From Blattamonas nauphoetae (taxonomy: Eukaryota; Preaxostyla; Oxymonadida): a stretch of DNA of 64,000 bases. Every line of letters begins with the position of its first letter. The first letter of the stretch is position 1. Below are positions 45,262 through 56,862 of this stretch, piece by piece. The notes beneath the pieces were generated by a model. It was not told where the DNA came from, did no database searches, and saw only the letters and a program-made list of their open reading frames with translations. Where the stretch lies: positions 1-64,000 of the forward strand of contig JARBJD010000094.1 in assembly GCA_033064195.1 (NCBI GenBank). The letters run 5' to 3'. The translations under genes were made by a program, and so were the position numbers.

Positions 45262-46804
45262 TAGTAAAAGAACTCGTGAATGTAAAATAAGTCGAACCTT
45301 TCTTGATACCTCGTCCTGGTGGTCCATCAATAGGAGAGCCATTTTCACATCAAATATCCACTTTTTATGATTTGAAAAAATTCCAGATGCACCAGATAGA
45401 AAGGAACAATGTTAAAATGAGGTGAATAAATGTTAAAGTTAGTTTACCGTCTGATTCTAGTCATCGAAGTCGTCAGCAAAATATTGCACTTTTTTCCGAG
45501 GTGAGTACGCCAAGTACGTCATGTGTTCGGAATCAGCTGGTGACCCTTCACTGCTGTGTCGTTTGACAGGCGTGATCTCTGTGGTGACTTGTATAGCTGG
45601 TTGAGAGCGGAGTTTTGTTTTCACACAAACAAAATCTGTGATTTTTTTCTGGCGAGGCGTTTTATCTTGATCAGTATTCTGTGAGGGGGAGAGGAGACTA
45701 CCTCTCGCTGTTGGTTCCTCGTTCGGAGGAGATAGTTGTCTTTGTGACTCAGAGGGAGGGTTTTTGGAATGGATTCCGTCCTTTGCCTTGAATGCCTTTT
45801 TCACCAGTTTCGACCGTGTATTGAGTAGAACGTCTAAATCGAGTGGTCGGAGTCCGGTTGCTCTGAAGGAGCCCATGATTAGGCTCTTCTGGAATGCTGA
45901 TGAAATTGCATCCGGCAACACGTCCGCCAAGGCCCTTCTGTATTCCCGAATTCCACCGTTGGATGGTGGAGCAAACGATTTTTGCAATTTTTGCTTTAAG
46001 ACCGCGAAAGGAAACTGATCCAGTGGTTGAGTTACATGTGTTGTATGTGCTGGAAGGATGAGGATATGGATTTTGAGGGAGTTGGCGAGGTTGATAATGT
46101 CTTGGCTGTGTCTTGTCTGATGACCATCCATGATTAAAAGTGCATGTGAGCGACTTTTGTTAATACTGCGCCTTTGCTGGTCGATTTGTGGTAGAATAAA
46201 CTTTTCCATGATTTCATTGTATGACCCTTGATTTATCCAGCCAATTTTTCTGCAAAGAATGTGAATGTGGTGATTGCTCAGATCCGTAAATTCTTTTGGG
46301 ATTGTTGCACTCGGCCATAATATCACAGGATCAAGACGGGATCCATGCGAAGATACACAGACGCACAGGGTAGCATTTTCGATGCGCGGTGGCGATGGCA
46401 GAAGAGCGTTTGCATGATTTGGGGTCGACACGAGCAGACTTTTATCGTCAATACTGATGCGTAGCGACGATTCGTCGAAGTTATACATCAGATTGGGATC
46501 GATCTGATAACGTTCTATCACCCGTCCGACGAGAGAAATCCACTCTCGAAGTGTTGCCTCTGTTGTATTATCGATGCGTTCGATCGCAATGAAGAGTGGT
46601 TTATACTGGATAAAGAGATTTTGACGACCCAACCACGCGTTCAACCATTGCTTGCTCATGATTGGCTTCCCTTCATCGAATCTAACACTTTTCTTCCAGA
46701 TGGTATTTGCCTTAAGCATGAAAGATCAAAAAAAGGGCACACTTGTTCGAGTATATCTCTTTTTTTCACATGACCATCAAGCTCTACAGCTCGACTAGTT
46801 CTGA

Positions 46805-47002
46805 ATTGTATTTTAATTATTCAGAAATGAACATAATTGTTCAGAAATGTGTTTTGATTGTTCAGAAATGAACATGATTGTTCAGAAATGAATTTTAATT
46901 TTTCAGAAATGAACATGAATTATTCGTAAATGAACAGTGATTTTTCTGAAATGAACAATGATTATTCGGAAATGAACAGTGATTGTTCAGAAATGAACGG
47001 CT
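46805..47002 (+). repeat. Left subterminal array of the mariner/IS630-type element
   Basis: About ten degenerate copies of a roughly 20-bp motif built on TTCAGAAATGAACA, mirrored by the array at the other end. Probable transposase binding sites. Confidence 0.8.
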
Positions 47003-48789
47003 CTTTTTCGGATTTATTTTTGAGACCACTCGTTTTAGAAAAGACTGACAGAACGAAGGGAAACACTCTTGTGTGGTGAATTATTGATGAAGCAGTTTAT
47101 TCTTCAGGTTCTTCCACTCGTGGTCAGTGGTCTGGTGGCATGATTGCTTGCGGACTTGGAGCATGTGGGCCGTTCGAATCGCGGTTGAACTGTTCTTGTG
47201 TTCGATTGAGAGCCAAATCACCTCGGCGAGCGATAATTGGATGAAGTCTGAGAGACACAAATCTGATGGCCGCGGATATCTTCCGATGAGGAATTGCACT
47301 GAGAGATTCCGAAAGATGAATCCGCAGTTGATCCTCTGTTCTGACATGAGAAGGAATCGAACTCCCACCTTTCCACATGCCAAAGACGTACTCGATCGGA
47401 TTCAACTCACATGAATTTGGTGGAGTGAACAGAGTTGTGTAATTTTTCGATCTGATGAGCTCTTTCACCTCATCCGTCTTGTGCAAGCCAACATTGTCCA
47501 TAATCAGTGTGCAGCTTTCATTCGTTCTTCTTTGAAGGGACTCAAAAAGTGAGAGGAGGAAATGTTGGAATTCAAGAGCAGACACAGTTCCTTGAACCCA
47601 CGTCACATGAACAACACCCCACGCTTCAGAGATCGCTGTGATTGCAGTGAGATTTTCCGTTTGCAATCGACGAACTCGTTGAAGGCAACGCTGACCGATT
47701 GGAGCACGACCTTGATTTTGGAAGCAGGTCTTGTTGAAGGAAGTTTCGTCGATGTAGACAGCAAATCCACCTTGAGAGAATGTTGTTGCGTATCGCTGAA
47801 GATAGTCGAGTCTCGCGTCCTTTGTTTCCTCCGAATTGCGTTCGTGTTGGAGCAGTTCGACTTTCTTCACAGTGAACTTTGTACACCCGTGTTCCACCAT
47901 TTTGGTGAAGTTAGGTGAGCATTGATTGTCGACACTGCAACCGATGTTCCATGATTCTCCTCGACGAGAGTTTTGAGTTCTTCTCCCTTCAAGAGTGGGT
48001 TTTGAAGAATTGCATCATTCATTGATCGTGAAATTTCTGGAGTGATTTTTCGATAGACTGCTCCCCACGAGGCTTGGGAGCAGGTTTTCCAGATGCGATG
48101 TTGTTGATTGTTCCTTTCGAGATGTTCCACTTTTCGACAATCAAATCGTACTTCTTCCCTTCCTTCACTTCATCGAGGACCAATTCGCGTTCACGAGGCG
48201 TGAGAATGGTGTATGATCGTCGGGGCTTTGGGGCAGGACGAGAAGTTGGACGACCACGTTTCATCTTCTGAGGAGCTGGTAGTTCAACAAACTCATGAGG
48301 ATCTTGTGGAAGAAGAGGTTCAGGTGGGCTTGCACTATCAACTGCTTCAATTCTTTCTGGCAAGAGTCTTCGAAGTTCATCTTTCGATCGTTTGAGACTT
48401 GTTCGAATAAAATCCTGACTGAATCCGCCTGTGAGAAGCCCATCCTGCTGACTTTCCATCCCAGATTCACAATCAACAACTTCATCACCAAAGAACCATC
48501 CATCCGATTCGTTGAGAGATTGGTATTGTATTTGTCTTTCGGTGATCGATGAGTTTTGAGACTCGTCAGTCTCAGATTCATCATCGATGAGAGAAAAGGA
48601 GCGTTCCATGAAATTTCGCGATGATTTTCCAGAAAAATCTTCTCCGTTTATCATCTGATGTCGCAATTGGAAATGGCTACGCGTAATTTTTTTAGACAAT
48701 TTAAGGGTCCGATCAACCTTTTTCATTTTCAGAAGCCTGAATATAGCTTCTAAATTGCATCTGGACAACTCATTTTGATCCTTCATTTA

Positions 48790-48975
48790 TGAAAAATTAG
48801 TATTCATTTCAGAAAAATCACTGTTCATTTGGGAAGAATCACTGTTCATTTCTGAACAATCTCTGTTCATTTCTGAACAATTATGTTCATTTCTGAAAAA
48901 TTAAAGTACATTTCTGAACAAGTATGTTCATTTCTGAATAATTAAAATCTATTTCTGAAAAATTACAATGCATTT
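48790..48975 (-). repeat. Right subterminal array of the mariner/IS630-type element
   Basis: About nine degenerate copies of TGTTCATTTCTGAA, the complement of the left array motif. Together they form terminal inverted repeats of around 200 bp. Confidence 0.8.
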
Positions 48976-49268
48976 CAGAACTAGTCGAGCTGTATCTTTT
49001 CCAGACAGTAGGTCAAAAGTTCCTGTTCATCGCTGTGGGTGAGTTTGCCAGGTCGATGGGCCACCCCAATTTCTCGGTGTTCATTCATCGCGCGGATTCC
49101 TCTTTTAAGTTGGCCTTCGGTGCACACCCCTGCTTGAACAACATCTTCGTGACGAACTGCCTGCTCATTGTAGAGTTTCGCCCCTTTGGACGCTGAATTG
49201 GGGAGATTTCTGTAGTCCAAAGTGGCGATTATGCGCGATATTTCTTTCTGAGTGAGATACTCACTCAT

Positions 49269-50248
49269 TTCTAAAAAATGTTGGGCACTGACTCGTCCGA
49301 CTTCCGGAGATTCGTTCAGATGTTCACGATTTTTCCGGAAATATACGAAGACGAAGTTATTTTGCGATGTGCATTCAATTCAATGTGGAACATGAAGTCT
49401 ATTCCATACAATCTCAACGAAAGATGATCTTCTCAACCATGAGAAAAATGGAGACATGTATGCGTTATTTTACTTTCACGACTTCTTTTCCTACTATACC
49501 TCCTCAACGAAAAACTTTCCAGGTCGTGCTTGAAGCAGATTGTCGAGATGGAAGACGGTTCTCAAACTTTTGGAGGACGGAAAAGTGCATTCCGCTTTTT
49601 TATGATGTTAAGTTGTCCTGTCCTCCTCGCTTTTAGTCCTCCCTCCATTTTTGCTTGTCCGATTCTGAAATTGAGCGAAAATTGCGATTTTTTGACAATA
49701 ATCGTGATAAAAGTGAATTTTAGGAGTGATTTTGGTACCTGATTGCGATAAAAGCGACAATGAAGGAGTTGGAGAGTAAAACATTTATTATGGGTCTGAT
49801 CAATTCCACGCTTCAATTCGCATTTTTTGTTGTTCATACAAGAGATGAAAGTGATATCTTTTCAAAGTTGTTACAAAAGAGAGGTTGATGAAATGTGAGT
49901 CTTTTGATAAGTTGATTGAAAGTGCTAGAGGGAGATCTCATCATTTTTGCTCTCTCAATCCTTCTTCATCATGTCTTTCTTCAACTTTCTTCCTGCTTCG
50001 TCGGTTGTGGATTCTCAGCTTCTTCTAGTCTCCGCCGCTCCACTTCTCTCCGCTGTCGTTCGTCCATTTCTCTCTGAATCCTCTCCTCCTCTTCCACCAA
50101 CTGAAATCATCCACCACAATGCCTTGGATCACAGCAAGTTCAGAGTCATCGGGCATTCTCTTCATTTGAGCTTTCACGTCCGACGAAGGAATCCACTCTG
50201 TCTTACACTGCTTTTACTGGTCATTCGTGATTCGAATGTGATGGAGGT
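49269..50248. other. No gene recognised
   Basis: Only short frames. Near 49680-49765 a GCGATAAAAG-like block appears twice, a weak repeat. The right end of the pogo-type element must lie in here, but I could not place its terminal repeat. Confidence 0.35.
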
Positions 50249-51144
50249 TTGTTCCAACCAGCTTCCTGTTGTAATGTAAGTTCTGATGCAGCTACAAACA
50301 TCACAACGACCGGCGATGGTGGGGTCGTGAATTCCATAAATGCAGATGTCACACTTTCTCACGTGCATGCTTCGACTGTGCTGTTCAGCGGAGAGCAAAG
50401 GAGGTGGCATCTTCATTCACTCTGTCCATACAACCTCACACATCACTCTCCAACCAACTTTCATCGAATGTTCTGCCGAACTTGGCGGCTGCGGGAATCT
50501 CGACGTGCCTCATTTTCGGTCGCTGACACTGTCGCATTCTGGATCGTGTATCTCCTTGTATCATCCTTCGCTGCCGTTATGTTGTCGAACTGCTTCGTCC
50601 TGACGGGCTGTGGGATCTTCTTCGACGGAGATTGGTCGGATACGACGAGTGTTTCGTTGGAATCAATGCCAATATCGTACGGTGGTAATTTTATCTGTGG
50701 GAAAGATATGTTCATCAATCACTCGCAGAGTCATCCACCGGTCTGGACCTTTTGCTGCAGAATCTGACTTCGAAGAGCTGGTCAATGAGCACCATGTCAT
50801 CGTATGAAGATGATCAGGACAAACAGGTCGAAGTGGATGGACACCCTGAAAGGTCTCGCATCTTGGACTGTCCACAGATTGTTCTGGTTGCATCTGGTTC
50901 ATATCGATCTGACTGTATTGTGGATATGATGTCGATTAGCAGTTTCATCAACGGTAATCTCCCTCTCATTCATCTGAAAGACGAGAAGCACCGAATAATC
51001 CATCCTTCTCGCTCTGGAGACGTCGACTTATTGAATGTGAAGAACGGAGCATCAGATGCTGTTCGAATCTTCGTTGTGGGATCAGCTCTTCCGGAAAAGA
51101 TCGAAACGGTTCCGATTTCAGAATTCCCTGCTCGAGGAACGTGA
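50249..51144 (+). pseudogene. Beta-helix surface protein remnant
   Basis: Rightward frames at 50340-50603 and 50752-51144 encode family-type rungs (ESKGGGIFIHSV, FIECSAELGGCG, then ILDCPQIVLVASGS and VDLLNVKNG). The phase changes between them, and no signal peptide or anchor is present. A CG-x4-PC mark is not seen. The remnant is head to head with another decayed copy that starts at 51185 on the opposite strand. Confidence 0.5.
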
Positions 51145-51184
51145 TTTGATGCTTTGTACAGTGCACACGACATTCCTTAGCCTG

Positions 51185-53229
51185 TCACAAGCAACCATCG
51201 TTTACCCACTCTTCTTCTCGATCTAAAGTCGTTCCATGCAGAGACTGTCGGAGCGAGCCCAATTTCCCATGGAGAAGACTGAACGAAACAGACAAGCGTG
51301 GCTGTCGACGCGAATGCAATAGACGACAGAGAGGGCGTGCATGTCGATGCGAATGCACTGGACGAGAGAGCCAGCTTTGCTGTCTTCGCCAACGAGAGTA
51401 CCTCGTGTTCACTTCTGGTGTTGTTGGATCCACGACCATGATCTCGTCTTCAGACTTGATATCTTGTTGCATGTTGTCAGGTTCCTGCTGAAGATGAGTC
51501 GCCATTTCCAAGCGAATTTGGTGTTCAACTTTTGTCTTCGAACACTTCCAGGAAGTTGTCACAATGAATCATTGTCCACCCGCCGAGCTCGATGTTGATC
51601 GTCCTGTTCTTGGTGAATGTGCTGGTGCTCACGTTGGGAATTAGTTCAGCGACGAAGAGAGGAGACGCGTGTGTTTTGTCATTTTTCGTGATTGTGGATT
51701 CTGAGCCAGAGATCCAGTGCAGGGAGTATCTGCTCCATCTCCACTTGCCGAGACAATGTTCACGGTTCCCTCGGAAACACATCGAATTCACTTCCGTGCT
51801 GATGCAAACTTGCTACACTGCACAGCAATGCATTTAGCGACGGCAGTGAACACAGTCAACGGGATGGTTGTGGAGTAATTTGTCAGCGATAAGATTCCTG
51901 TTTCGTATTCACACGATCTTTCATTGTCGATGTTAAGCTGTGAGACTGGTGTTAAGATGCTTGTGGACGAACACCGCTTGACGGACAGTTCGGAGACAAC
52001 ACTGACGACTGTTGAGTTCAGACTGTAAGTGCGTTCGAATAAGCATGCTTTCAGGATCATATCACCCACGTCGGACGAGAAGAGCACTGGAGGAGTCGCC
52101 GAGTTCAGATCGAATGTCAAGTCAATGTCCGACAGATTGTGGTCCGCCTAGAAATCTCCATCCAAGAAGCAGCTGGCTCCAGAATCAAACGTTTGGGCTA
52201 CAGATGATAAGGACCTGTTCCTCCATAAATAAGTGTGCAGCTTGTCTTGATTCCATTCACAAAGTGAAATGAGGTTTTGTTCAGACGAATCACGTCGATC
52301 CCCTTTGAGATGGATGAGAGCGTGTATATTATTCCAAAGAGAAAGCAGTTTGGAGTTTTCCCTTCGATCGGCACTTCTGTAATAATTCCTTCTGATAATG
52401 TGACTAGAAACGATTTGGCTTTTGTCAGGCAGGTGGTGAATAATGATGATGAATGAAGGAGAATTCCTGAGTGGAATTTGAGTATTTGTGATGATTGCTG
52501 AGAAAATGTGGGTTTGCAGTTGTTGAAACGGCAGTTTGGGTCTGAAGCAGTTGACGTTGTGAAAGGAGAGATCTGGACGATGAAACATCCGGCGCTATTG
52601 AGATCCGAAAGAAGGCTTCCAGAATGTGAACTCACCACGTTTTTCGTCGCAATCATGATCAGCAGAGTTGTCCATGATGACACAGGATTATGGGAGGTTG
52701 TGGTTGGGTCGGGTCGGGTTATATTCTTGAAAAATACAAGTCGAGACGGCAATCATTTGTATCTCGACCGTGGTGCGGGTTGGAAAAAAGTTGAAATTAG
52801 CTTTCTGGAGACAATTGTCGATGTAAATGCGATCACGTCTTCTGACACGTCTGAGCTCACTATCAGAGGAATAACGAGGTTAGGTGTCGTTAGCGAAACA
52901 ATATCCAGGTGGGGATGTGAAGGATGCGATAAAAACGGGGATCTGAACGTATCAACGAGGATCACCACTTTGGTCACTGTAATAGATGATGCTATCAGGG
53001 AAATCACATTCAGTGGGGCAATGTGCTGTGAAAAATGAACTGGCTGTGAGTAGCTGTGAAGTGGGAAGTGATGACGGTCTTCATTGCAAGATGTGAGGAT
53101 GGTTTTATGTTTTTGCCCGTGGATGAGCAGGGTTCCGTGATTGGTGATCTGATTTGGCCTGTACACAATGGGATGAAGAACAGTGGTTGGTGTATCGTGA
53201 CGTTGCTTTCGACAATCAGACTGATTCAA
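51185..53229 (-). pseudogene. Beta-helix surface protein remnant, several pieces
   Basis: Leftward frames from 53229, 52752, 52120 and 51791 carry Ser/Thr/Ile/Val-rich strand patterns (LNVISLIASSITVTKVVI, LSEGIITEVPIEG, SVVSELSVKRCSS, STSTFTKNRTINIELGG), typical of the C-terminal half of these proteins. Phase changes separate them and none is complete. A few changes might be introns. I regard it as one decayed gene, older than the copies at 40-42.6 kb and 57-58.5 kb because more breaks are present. Confidence 0.5.
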
Positions 53230-54070
53230 TGGGGTGGGAGAGTGAATAATGAGGTTCTGCAGATTCTGAATGAATGGTTGGAATATAAAGGGAAATATTG
53301 ATCCGGAGACAATTTATTGGCCCAAGAAGATGAATCAAACGATTAATACTGGATAATTATCAGTATTCACTTCGAGAGTGATCAAGACACCGTTTCCAGA
53401 CTAATGAAGAGAAAAACACGAATAAGATGGGAAAAACAATGGAAGGGCAAACAAATATTGTGAGATATTCATGCGAAAGAGGTAGAGCACTCTCACGGAA
53501 ACGCCAAGATAGGCGAACCCCCAAATGATCGATAAATCGGTATTTAGCCACGTCTTATCATTGGAGACGAATGAGCCTGTCATTCCAATGAAATGAAAGA
53601 CAGTAATATCAGCAAATATTGCGGTGTATCAGACGTTGGTCTAATCTGCGTAGAACGAGGGTTGGAAGTCGGAGTACAGGAAGAGGAGGAGAGATATCGC
53701 GAGGCGAGCGATGATCAGATATTGGGGGGAATTGTTTTAGGAATACAGTGAGGATGTAAAGAACCACATTGGTCAACATGATGAGTGAATTGAAGCTGGA
53801 AGTTTGGGATGTGAAGGGGTTAGATAAATGAGGTAATACGAACTGAATCAATTTAAACAACAAGTTCTCTCGATGGAGCTGCTGTGTGAGCGACTCAGTA
53901 GCTCGCCCTCGCGATCTCTGTTTCCGATTGGAGTGTGATCAAGATATCTATTATATACCCATTATGAGAAATAGGACAATATGAGGGGAAAAACAATGGA
54001 GAGGCATACTGACATCGTGAATCTGTCATATCTCATTTCATTCGGTGTAGTCCATTTGAGATCGGCTTTA
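53230..54070 (-). pseudogene. Remnant with repeated membrane-helix segments
   Basis: On the minus strand hydrophobic segments resembling Y-L-x-I-F-V-C-x-S-I-V-F-P-x-L-F-V-F recur near 53400-53500 and 53970-54010, and again near 55680-55720 beyond the Tc1 insertion. The DNA around each has an AACAATGGA...GCATAC block. This looks like duplicated exons of a multi-pass membrane protein gene, split by the Tc1 element and decayed. No complete frame exists and the family is unknown. Confidence 0.3.
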
Positions 54071-55646
54071 CAGTGCCCACGGAAATTAACTACGCCCCAG
54101 GATTAAGAAAACAGAAAAACAGACTTTAATCATTTCATGAGATGATATCATATGTGTGCACTGACTTAGTATGAAAATCTGAAAGGTGAGTGGTGAACGA
54201 TCAAAACCGACATAAAGACTTTTTCATCAATTGCTCCGTCGGTTCGAGGATTAATACTTGGTCTGACCCCCGCCAGCAGCAATGACGGCCTCAATGCGTC
54301 GGGGCATGGACCGGATGAGATTTCGAATCAGTTCTTGAGGTATGCTTTTCCAAACTTGATCCAGCCTTGTTCTCAGTTGTTCAGCTGTCTCTATCTTGTT
54401 TCTTTTTATCCTCAGCTTCAGGCTCTGAAATACATTTTCGATCGGAGACAGATCAGGCGAGTAGGCGGGCCACTCCAACTTGTCGAAGCCTTTGTCTTCC
54501 AACCATCTGACCGTCTCCCGACATGTGTGCTTGGGGTCATTGTCCAACTGTATGAACCTTTGCCCATCCCAGCTGTTATATCGTCTTTTCAAGGTGCTTT
54601 TGGAGGATCCTTATGTAGCCCTTTGCATCGAGGGTTTGATGTTCAACTTGGTGGATGGAACCCACGCCGTTCCATCCAATGCTGGCCCAGACCATCACTT
54701 TTGGAGGGTGTGCTTTCTTCTCTTTCCCCATTTTGGACCGTTTTCTTCTCCCTCAGCTAGCCAGACGTAATCTCTCCCATCAGACACGAAGGCACAGATC
54801 TTGCTTTCATCCGTCCACAGTATGTTCCTCCATTTCTCAACTGTCCAACTTCTAACATTTAGAGCGAATGTGAGTCTGTCCTTTTTGTGTTTGTCTGTGA
54901 GCATGACTATTTTTCTCCTAGTTCTTTGCCGCAGGCCTGCTTCCGCTGCTCGACAACGAATCGTTGTTACACTGATGTCGATGCCCTTCAAATGAATGTC
55001 GTGTTGAATTTCTGGTGCATGGCTGAAACGATTCTCTCTGATGACGGAGATTACTGCTGAATCTTGTGCCGCTGAGGTCTTTCTCTTTCTCCCCCGTCCT
55101 TTTGCATTTGTCTTCAGAACTCTCCCAGACCATCGTTTTCGGATGAATCTGATAGTTTCTTCCGACTTTCTCGTTTTCCTTGCGACGGTCGCCACATCTT
55201 CGAGTCGGAGAAGATCAACGACTCTCTGTCTAGTTTGCGGTGTGCATTCTTTTTTCTTTTTATGTCTAAACCAGGTAGACATCTGAAGTTTGGGAACCAT
55301 GATAGAAGAAGTTGAATAAAAGAGCCGGATCATCCAATCGAAGCGTGCGAACAACAAACGTCGCAGTACCAGAATCACTTCGCTTTTTCTTTCACGCCTC
55401 ACCTCATCTTTTATCTTTTTATCTCCTCTAACTCCATTTTCTTTTTGAAATAAACCATAATGACAAAAATCCACAGAGAACTGATGATCGACCCTCTTTA
55501 CCAAGATCGCTCTTCCAGCAGCCTCTCCGGACGGTTTCCTTCTCATACCTTCTGTACCTTCATCCAACATCCTGTTCTCTCACACAGTCCTCACCATCTC
55601 GTTGACTCAGGTTCTCTTCGGTAGTAGTTAATTTCCGCGGGCACTG
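54071..55646 (-). mobile_element. Tc1-type DNA transposon, both ends present, 1576 bp
   Basis: The inverted ends start CAGTGCCCACGGAAATTAAC at 54071, with complement at 55646 (one mismatch), and TA flanks both sides (54069-54070, 55647-55648). The leftward transposase is in two frames. The first, 55570-54695, has an N-terminal extension, paired-type helix-turn-helix domains and the first catalytic block WRNILWTDESKI. The second, 54592-54251, has FIQLDNDPKHT and AYSPDLSPIENVF and ends TKY. A phase change between 54695 and 54592 breaks the enzyme. The real start is probably the internal Met before the helix-turn-helix. It lies in a decayed membrane-protein gene. Confidence 0.88.
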
Positions 55647-55958
55647 TAGATCGAGTCACATATGTCAGATTAATGAAGAGAATTCAACGGAGAAAGTGAT
55701 GAAAACAATGGAAGTGCATACAGATACTGAGAAAGATCCACATCTCAATTCATTGCAGCGTAATCAAGAGTGAGAAGAGGGGAGTATTTTGAGTCGGACA
55801 GATCTCCACGAATTTGAATTCTACAAAGAAGAAAATGACTGATAATCAGACGAGGATAGTATTAAATGGATATTTGAATTCAAATAACGTGATAAGAGAT
55901 CCTGAAAGAAAATGGAAGACGGTAATAAGTTGAGATGGGGAAGAGGATCAGATCAATC

Positions 55959-55983
55959 GGACAGGACAGGACAGGACAGGACA
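55959..55983. repeat. (GGACA)5 microsatellite
   Basis: Five exact GGACA units. The last runs into TGTCCG, making a local GGACATGTCC palindrome. Confidence 0.95.
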
Positions 55984-56106
55984 TGTCCGATTTGTCCTCT
56001 TTTGAGATAAGTATAGAAGTTGGATGAACTAATTGAGAGAAAGTTCCAGGATGAATATAAGGTGCTTGTCCGATTTTGTCCTACTCTGTCCTCTCTTGGG
56101 CCGATC

Positions 56107-56140
56107 GTCCTATAAACTCCTAATTAGGAGTTTATTGGAC
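56107..56140. repeat. 34-bp pal­indrome centred on CCTAATTAGG
   Basis: Bases 56112-56135 form a perfect 24-bp palindrome. A single T/T mismatch separates it from outer GTCC (56107-56110) and GGAC (56137-56140), which also pair. Confidence 0.9.
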
Positions 56141-56862
56141 AGAACCCCTCTAGCTCGTGATTCGCCTCCAAATCAGTATTCACGCGCTTTGACGCCATTT
56201 TTAATGTCATACGATGGATATGATCGAATATTGAATGATAAAGTTCACTATAGTGTCAGAAAAAGGCAATGCAAAATTGTAGTTTTGGAATCGTGTTTTA
56301 GAGACATTCTCATGCATAGGACTGAACAGAATGAAAACAAAGAGTGTTTCACGAGCAGAAAGAAGGTGAATTCAGACGAAAAAAATGCATTTCAAGCTGG
56401 ATTTCCGAATCGGACAAGACCTCTGTCCTCTGTCCTCAAGATTTGGTCACTTGTCCGTCCGCTTAACATCATAACCGCTTTTTTCGTCAATCTCCCGCTG
56501 CCGTTCCGATTTGCGATCAATCTTCTTCATCCCTCTGTTTCACAACCAAGCCAACACTGAAAGGGGGAACGAAAGAGGTAAAGTTTCTGTCTTAGCCATT
56601 AACATGCACTGTTCTCTCCGAAATTGCTATCTTTGTCGCAAACACTTCACTTCTCTTCAAGAAATCATCATGTCATCTCGACGTCTTCATTTTCACTGAT
56701 TATGACAGAAATCTGGAATCCTGATTTGAATTCTCACTGAGAACAATGGTTCTTTGCAAACTGAGTGAATTCAGGTGTGATCAGTGGAATTTTTCTCCTT
56801 CGACTGAACCCGAGGTCACAACATTCAAAGTGTGGTTAAGATCTTCATCTTGTTTTCTCGTC

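Larger units (their letters stand above)
46787..48991 (-). mobile_element. mariner/IS630-type DNA transposon, 2.2 kb, with iterated subterminal repeats
   Basis: Ends read CAGCTCGACTAGTTCTGAA at the left and its complement at the right, and TA flanks both (46785-46786, 48992-48993), the duplication made by Tc1/mariner enzymes. Leftward coding: 48786-48019 encodes an AT-hook (KRGRPTSRP) and a helix-turn-helix; the DDE part (47900-47124) has YIDETSFN, IMDNVGLHK and SCELNPIEYVF. Between them the phase changes twice (near 48060 and 47888), so the transposase is probably dead unless splicing restores it; no good splice sites are seen. Both ends hold about ten copies of a 20-bp motif. The host site is the pogo gene. 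Confidence 0.85.
45457..49268 (-). mobile_element. pogo/Tigger-type transposase gene split by a mariner/IS630-type element
   Basis: The N-terminal part (49268 to about 48993) encodes a psq-type helix-turn-helix and the start of a CENP-B-type domain (REIGVAHRPGKLTHSDEQEL). A 2.2-kb transposon (46787-48991) then interrupts it. The frame resumes leftward with ELDGHVKKRDILEQ and, after a 32-base candidate intron or a phase change at 46711-46742, continues 46710-45457 with NTIWKK, W-L-N-A-W-L-G-R and the DDE_1 catalytic blocks YNFDESS, ALLIMDGHQTR and THVTQPLDQ. The C-terminus holds QKKITDFV, close to a PCNA-binding (PIP) box as known for Drosophila pogo. The 420-codon catalytic part is open, so the element or domesticated gene was intact until the insertion. 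Confidence 0.85.
55647..56862. other. Repeat-rich stretch without a supported gene
   Basis: Contains the pentanucleotide array at 55959-55983, a 34-bp palindrome at 56107-56140 and several GGACA/TGTCC clusters (also near 56400-56460). A 175-codon frame at 56033-56560 spans the palindrome and has no recognisable domain, so I do not call it a gene. Confidence 0.45.

Noticed and set aside
47880-48070. Programmed frameshifting in the mariner/IS630-type transposase
   Set aside because: The CCAAAATGG site is not a proper slippery heptamer and a second phase change lies nearby, so simple decay is more likely.
56033-56560. A 175-codon gene
   Set aside because: The frame spans the 34-bp palindrome and GGACA repeats and shows no domain.
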